Shown here: positions 59,553 through 64,000 of the stretch, one piece after another | Position numbering within the stretch: position 1 is the first letter of the stretch | Layout: every line of letters begins with the position of its first letter | Source of the DNA: Aspidapion aeneum | Lineage: Eukaryota > Arthropoda > Insecta > Coleoptera > Brentidae | Direction: 5' to 3' | NCBI GenBank assembly: GCA_963576565.1 | Contig: OY755046.1 | Coordinates: 57,081,471-57,145,470 of the forward strand | DNA length: 64,000 nt | Notes under the pieces: model-generated | Database searches by the model: none | Seen by the model: the letters and a program-made list of their open reading frames with translations, nothing else | What the model was told of the DNA's origin: nothing | Made by a program: the position numbers and the translations under genes

Positions 59553-60244
59553 TACAGACCTTGGGTTTGTTGCATCTTTATTTTTTGAAAATATGTCATA
59601 TATATTTAATATCCACAAAAATCCAAAACCAGTTCGGTACGTAATTTTTATAGTAAGTTGTAAAATATATTATATAACTGTTAGTTATATAACTTCGATG
59701 TAACTATTTATTAATTGTTTTGTAACTATATGTATAACTAAAAAAAACTGGTTAATACCTACATAACTGTTGTTGTATCAAGAAAACTATTTCCATTTAA
59801 AATGTATATTTATGCCGCGATTTACCAAAAACTGTCAATTATAGCAAAACCTCCAACACACCCAAATGCTTTTAAAAATATTAAGACTTTATATTTTTCC
59901 TGAACTGCTGACACTAGCAACGTCTTCAATAACAATATTTCAATTTCCGTCGGCAACTTAACGGCTAAACTCTATATAGTGGTAATGTTAAAAGTGATAA
60001 ATTTTATCTCAGTTTCAAAAGGTTTTTATTAAGGCCTGCTTTTTAAACCTTGACATAAAGCTTGAGCTTTTGGAAAAGAAGAGGAGTAAGTGGAAAAAGT
60101 AGTTTACAAGTACTTAGGTTTGTCATAAAAAAACACTTTAATCAAAATTTTTTGTCTACAATTCTTTTGGATCCACATAAACCTTCTTATTTGATCCTGC
60201 TCAATATTTAGGATATTTGTTTAGTAACATATACACACAAAGCT
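59553..60244. other. No gene recognised
   Basis: AT-rich spacer with ataactgttagttat-type short palindromes near 59680-59700. Confidence 0.45.
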
Positions 60245-60757
60245 CAAATCTGGAAAAGCTAGCGGACCTGGGGAAATATACGCTAAAATGCTCAAATATG
60301 GATCAGAATAACTACTAGAAAATCTCAGATATTATCAATCAATGCATAAACGGACATCCAGTACCTGGTGTACCAGTACCTGTAGATTGAACGGTTGGAT
60401 TCGTAGAGATCTAATAGAGCATGATTTTCATGAACAAGGAGAAAAAGAGCAAAGTGGGTTTTGTGCAGGAGATCGTGTAGTATTAATGTTTTTTGTCTTA
60501 AACAAGTAACTGAGAAAGAAGTGTCAGAAATATATATAATATAGAGTCTCATGTTACCTTTGTGGACCTACATATTGGATGACATCACTTAAAGAGAACT
60601 GATAAGGTATGGCCGTGCACAGCGGATGGACGACGAAAGATTACAAAAGCAAAAAATAACCTGAGAAGATGTACAAGGAGATCAAAGGAGGTGGAGAATA
60701 GGCGTCGAACAACGTAGAAAAACGTTCTAAACCGACATAGTAGTAGTAGTAGTAAGT
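60245..60757 (+). pseudogene. Internally deleted non-LTR retrotransposon with (TAG)n tail
   Basis: The 5' block encodes KASGPGEIYAKMLKYGS and INQCINGHPVP, and the middle EQGEKEQSGFCAGDRV. These are RT regions upstream of the catalytic centre. At about 60575 the sequence jumps to DDIT-KREL and RMDDER-like blocks and the shared 3' end gaacaacgtagaaaaacgttc. It finishes in tagtagtagtagtag. The RT catalytic core is deleted. It belongs to the same family as 885-1090, 18640-19265 and 63890-64000. Confidence 0.85.
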
Positions 60758-60879
60758 ATATACGCTTTTCCATTAGATTAGAGTTGTGTCAAGTCAAATC
60801 GTTTTCTCTGTGTTACTGTTTTCTCTTAAGATTCTACTACTAAAATTTTTATCAACTAGTTTTGTCGAGTTCCATTAAG

Positions 60880-62645
60880 TTTACAGACCCTTCTTAATTC
60901 AGTCAGATCAACTTATAAATACCTTTTTTCAGTGATTTAAGTTATCGCCTTGATGTGTTACGTGTTGGACTGGCCCTGGCATAGAGGAAGACTTCAAGAA
61001 TGTATGTCTCAACTCCTGTCTTTTTAACTGATTGTCTTTATGATCTCATTATTTATTTTGTCTTTCCTTACTCAGTGTTTAACTTGGTCCAAGTTTGGTA
61101 AAGGTTGGTTTTCCATTACTTTTGCCATCGTGATATGCATGTGATACTTACCAATTACTGTTTGTTTTTTGACCAATTATAAAATAATACTTAAGCTGTT
61201 CTCAATCAATAATAAATGTTGCTTTCTTGTAATGATATCTTTTACGTTCTCTTCTTATATCTTTTGTTAGGGTGTGATGTATTTTGAACTAAAACTGAAT
61301 ACAGCTACTAACTTTCCAGATGAGAAGTCTTCTGAAATCTATTGTGGACTGGAAAAAGAGATTTGCTGCGATCTGGTAAAAATATACTCCTTAGAAAAGA
61401 ATGAAAAAATATGGATTTGAAATCATTGTTTTAAAAGTTAGACTACAACACCACAAAACAAACTCTTAAATGGAACCCACAAGAAAAAAAGGAGCAAAAG
61501 CCTGGGCACAGGGAAAAAAGCTTTACCTTTGAACTGCACCTGTTAAATTTTTTTTACTGAGGCCTATTCCACTTCAAACAAAATTGCCACACTAATTAGT
61601 GCCTCCTAAAGCAGTATGATCCATAGTTCAGCCAGCTGTCTCTTCTGTTTTGGATAATAAAGTGACGTCTATTTGTAAAGAGTCTTCCGGTGAGACACGG
61701 AGCGTCCTTACAGTGACCTTCCGTGATTTCTGTTATATATTCACTTCTCTACTGCGATCAACACTTTGTTGTATTTCAATCCCTGGTTTTCTAATCTGGG
61801 ATCTTTTTGTTTTCCCTCATTATTTGAGAGTCTAGGTTTATAAGATGTGGTTTTCCTTTACTTTTTCCATTGGCATGTGTTATGTACATGTGGTATTTGA
61901 CTATTATCGCTTGCTTCTTGACCAGCTATAAAAAATACTTTAGCTACTCCCAAAAATAATAACTGCTCCTTCGTATTTTAGTTGTATTTTCCACATCCTC
62001 TCCTCCTCTTCATTGTTGCTGATGAGACCCTATTCCTCTGATAACTTTGCGAAATTCCCGCTTCCAAGTCGTGCCTCCTTAAGGATCATGACGCGTGGTG
62101 CAGCCAGCTTTTCCTCTTGTTCTGAATATCAAAGTGGTGGTCATTTGTAAAAAAGAGCTTTCCGACACGAAATGTAGCAACCTTACAGTTACCATCTATG
62201 ATTCCTGTCCAATTTACTTCTCTGCGTTCAAGATTTTACTGTGTCTCTATTCTTGTTCATATACAGCAGAACCGGTGATCTTTCTGCTTTTTCTCATTCT
62301 TTGACTTGGTCTGAATTTATTAGGACGAGCTTTTCCATTGCTTTGTTCATCAGAATTTGACTATTACTGTTATTGACCTGTTACTTTAGCTTCTTTCAAG
62401 CAATAATAAGTGACTTCTTTTTGTAATTTTATTCTCCACATCCTCTACTCCAATCTATTGTTGCTGATGAGACCCTATTCCTCTGATAACTTTTCCAACT
62501 TTGCAAAATTGCCACTTCCAAGTCGTGCCTCCTTAAGGATCATGACGCGTGGTGCAGCCAGCTTTCTCTCCTGTTCTGGATATTAAAGTGGGGGCCATTT
62601 GTCAAAAAGAGCTTTCCGACGCGACATGTAGCAACTTTACAGCTT
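60880..62645 (+). repeat. Diverged tandem array, units of about 450-470 bp
   Basis: The block ttgctgatgagaccctattc recurs at about 62014 and 62463, and tgcctccttaaggatcatga at 62072 and 62525, with an older version near 61600 (gtgcctcctaaagcagtatgatcc). ttttccattg-type anchors occur near 61120, 61867 and 62332. The last two units are most alike. Short frames inside (61650-61835, 62095-62304) are not conserved. Confidence 0.8.
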
Positions 62646-63037
62646 AAAAGTCATTTGTTAAACAACCCGTGCGGCGTGGCGCAACGTCTGCGAGAAATTG
62701 TATGCCTCTGTTCTCTTCTTCTCTCTGTTTCTCCCTCGCCTCATCCATATGGCTGTGACTGGGGTTATTATTAGCCGAGCCAAGTGTTTGTCCCATGAAA
62801 AATTGCATTGAAAGGACATTAAATCGCTTAACGCGTCACGTATTTCGCAAAGAAAATAATGACAGCGGAACCTGACTTTCATACAAAGATGTCGGCCAGT
62901 TCGGAGTCACGGATGTGACCATTGGAAAGATATTATGTGCGCATTCTTAAGGCATAAGACAAGTTTGCGAATAAATTTTATGACATTCTCTGGGCATAAA
63001 ACTACAGTCGTTTATTTTTCGCAAGACTTATTATGTT

Positions 63038-63395
63038 AATCATCAAAACGAATTTTATACTTCACACAAAGGTAATGCGTGCCTAATTTGCGAGTGTCAG
63101 AAGGAGAAGGAAGAGTTGATTTTGGTTGTTTTCCTACTACTACTACACCTTGGAGTTTACTCGCATTGCACAGACGCGAGTATTTCATATGTAGGAGTTG
63201 GTTTTGGTTAAAATTGGCTTACCTGGGTTTGCTGTTCTCTAATGATGACGTGAAACACACAGAAACGTACGTCTAGAGATAAAACCTTGTGTAAGTAGGA
63301 AAACAACCAAAATCAACTATTCCTTCTCCTTCTGACACTCGCAAGTTAGGCACACATTACCTTTGTGTGAAGTATAACATTCGTTTTGATTTTTA
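63038..63395. mobile_element. Inverted repeat with arms of about 100 bp
   Basis: The left arm (63038-63140) contains cacacaaaggtaatg, gcgagtgtcagaaggagaag and gttgattttggttgttttcc. The right arm (63292-63395) is its reverse complement with about five mismatches. The spacer is about 150 bp. It fits a foldback element, or an inverted duplication. Confidence 0.88.
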
Positions 63396-63889
63396 TCACA
63401 GCACGTTTTCCATCGTTCTTCTTTGCACTTATTATGCTGTTGTCGATCACAGGGTTCCTTATCATGCTGGCGTCATCTACGCTCTTAAGACTGAACCATC
63501 CGCTTAAAGTGACTTCTAAACCACGGCCTTGTATTGATCATCAACTTTGTCTACTTCGCTGATGCCCAAACTCCGCCCAAGACAGGCGTTCAGTGAATCT
63601 GTATTCACAAACAGATAGTAGGTTTCAGGTTGTACTGGCCAGTGAACCATTTGGGCCAGTGCAAACGTCCGAGTCCGAACGTCACTTTCTATATTCAGCA
63701 GGACTTGCACGTATTTATGATTTGAATCTACGTGAATGAAAGTAAACTGCCTGTAGATAAAGTTTTTAAGAAGCAGCCATCAAAACTTTATTTGACGAAT
63801 AGAATTTAAAGTGTTTTTCGCACAGATTTTGCCTGCGAAACTTCGTAAGTGTTCTCCATAAAAAAATTGTTTAATGTCGTTTTTAAATA

Positions 63890-64000
63890 ATAGCTAGCGG
63901 ACCTAGGGGAATATACGCTGAAATGCTCAAATATGGATCAGATAAACTACTAGAAAATCTTACATATAATTAATGCATAAACGGACATCCAGTACCTGAT
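63890..64000 (+). pseudogene. Non-LTR retrotransposon RT fragment running off the window
   Basis: The sequence matches 60247-60363 closely (agcggacct.gggaaatatacgct, aaacggacatccagtacctg). It encodes SGPRGIYAEMLKYGSDKLLE-like residues and INAINGHPVPD in a slightly shifted frame. Its 3' part lies outside the window. Confidence 0.8.

Noticed and set aside
63516..63710. 64-aa minus-strand ORF
   Set aside because: No recognised domain, no splice context, and length close to chance expectation.

Overview
The window looks like AT-rich, gene-poor DNA from an arthropod, most likely an insect. A beetle is possible but I cannot prove it. The reasons are a spliced gene with short GT-AG introns, and dense remains of Jockey-like, RTE-like and R1-like non-LTR retrotransposons, mariner, pogo/Tigger and hAT elements, plus satellite DNA. 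There are no operons, ribosome binding sites or prokaryotic systems. I found no convincing rRNA, tRNA or CRISPR array.

Only one intact protein-coding gene can be defended. It is a five-exon minus-strand HAD-superfamily phosphatase (28922-31518, 308 aa after splicing) of the 4-nitrophenylphosphatase / phosphoglycolate-glycerol-3-phosphate phosphatase family, with all four HAD motifs. Its last intron (1.4 kb) hosts a pogo-like MITE and a decayed RTE-like retrotransposon. Everything else recognisable is mobile or repetitive.

Layout. 1-8.3 kb: dispersed repeat, LINE 3' ends, a four-unit tandem array of about 640 bp per unit with a SINE-like insertion, and two more LINE fragments. 9-15.8 kb: hAT element with a perfect 8-bp target duplication, a TA-flanked foldback MITE, a second hAT MITE, an R1-like insertion with a 14-bp target duplication, a pogo/Tigger element, and a transposase N-terminal fragment. 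16-21 kb: small TIR elements, a TRIM-like repeat pair, a LINE fragment, and a foldback MITE interrupted by a 206-bp insertion carrying a hammerhead-ribozyme core. 21.4-24 kb: a 5'-truncated Jockey inserted into another MITE. 24.5-28.3 kb: an 840-bp palindrome and a 14-unit, 169-bp satellite. 28.9-31.5 kb: the phosphatase gene. 32.4-34.5 kb: degenerate tandem repeats including a 228-bp minisatellite. 36-47.9 kb: nested TIR elements, the second pogo/Tigger copy, a dead mariner, and LINE fragments. 48.6-50.7 kb: hAT with transposase remnants and a LINE 3' end. 51.9-54.8 kb: 349-bp tandem repeat, LINE fragment, MITE. 55.85-58.9 kb: a 3-kb nearly perfect (TTTA)n tract. 59-64 kb: TIR element, LINE fragments, a diverged tandem array of about 450 bp per unit, and a 100-bp-arm inverted repeat.

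The parts do not form one pathway. The window is best read as one housekeeping-type gene in layered transposon insertions, several of which can be ordered in time by nesting and target duplications. The most interesting signal is the hammerhead-bearing insertion at 20.76-20.97 kb.
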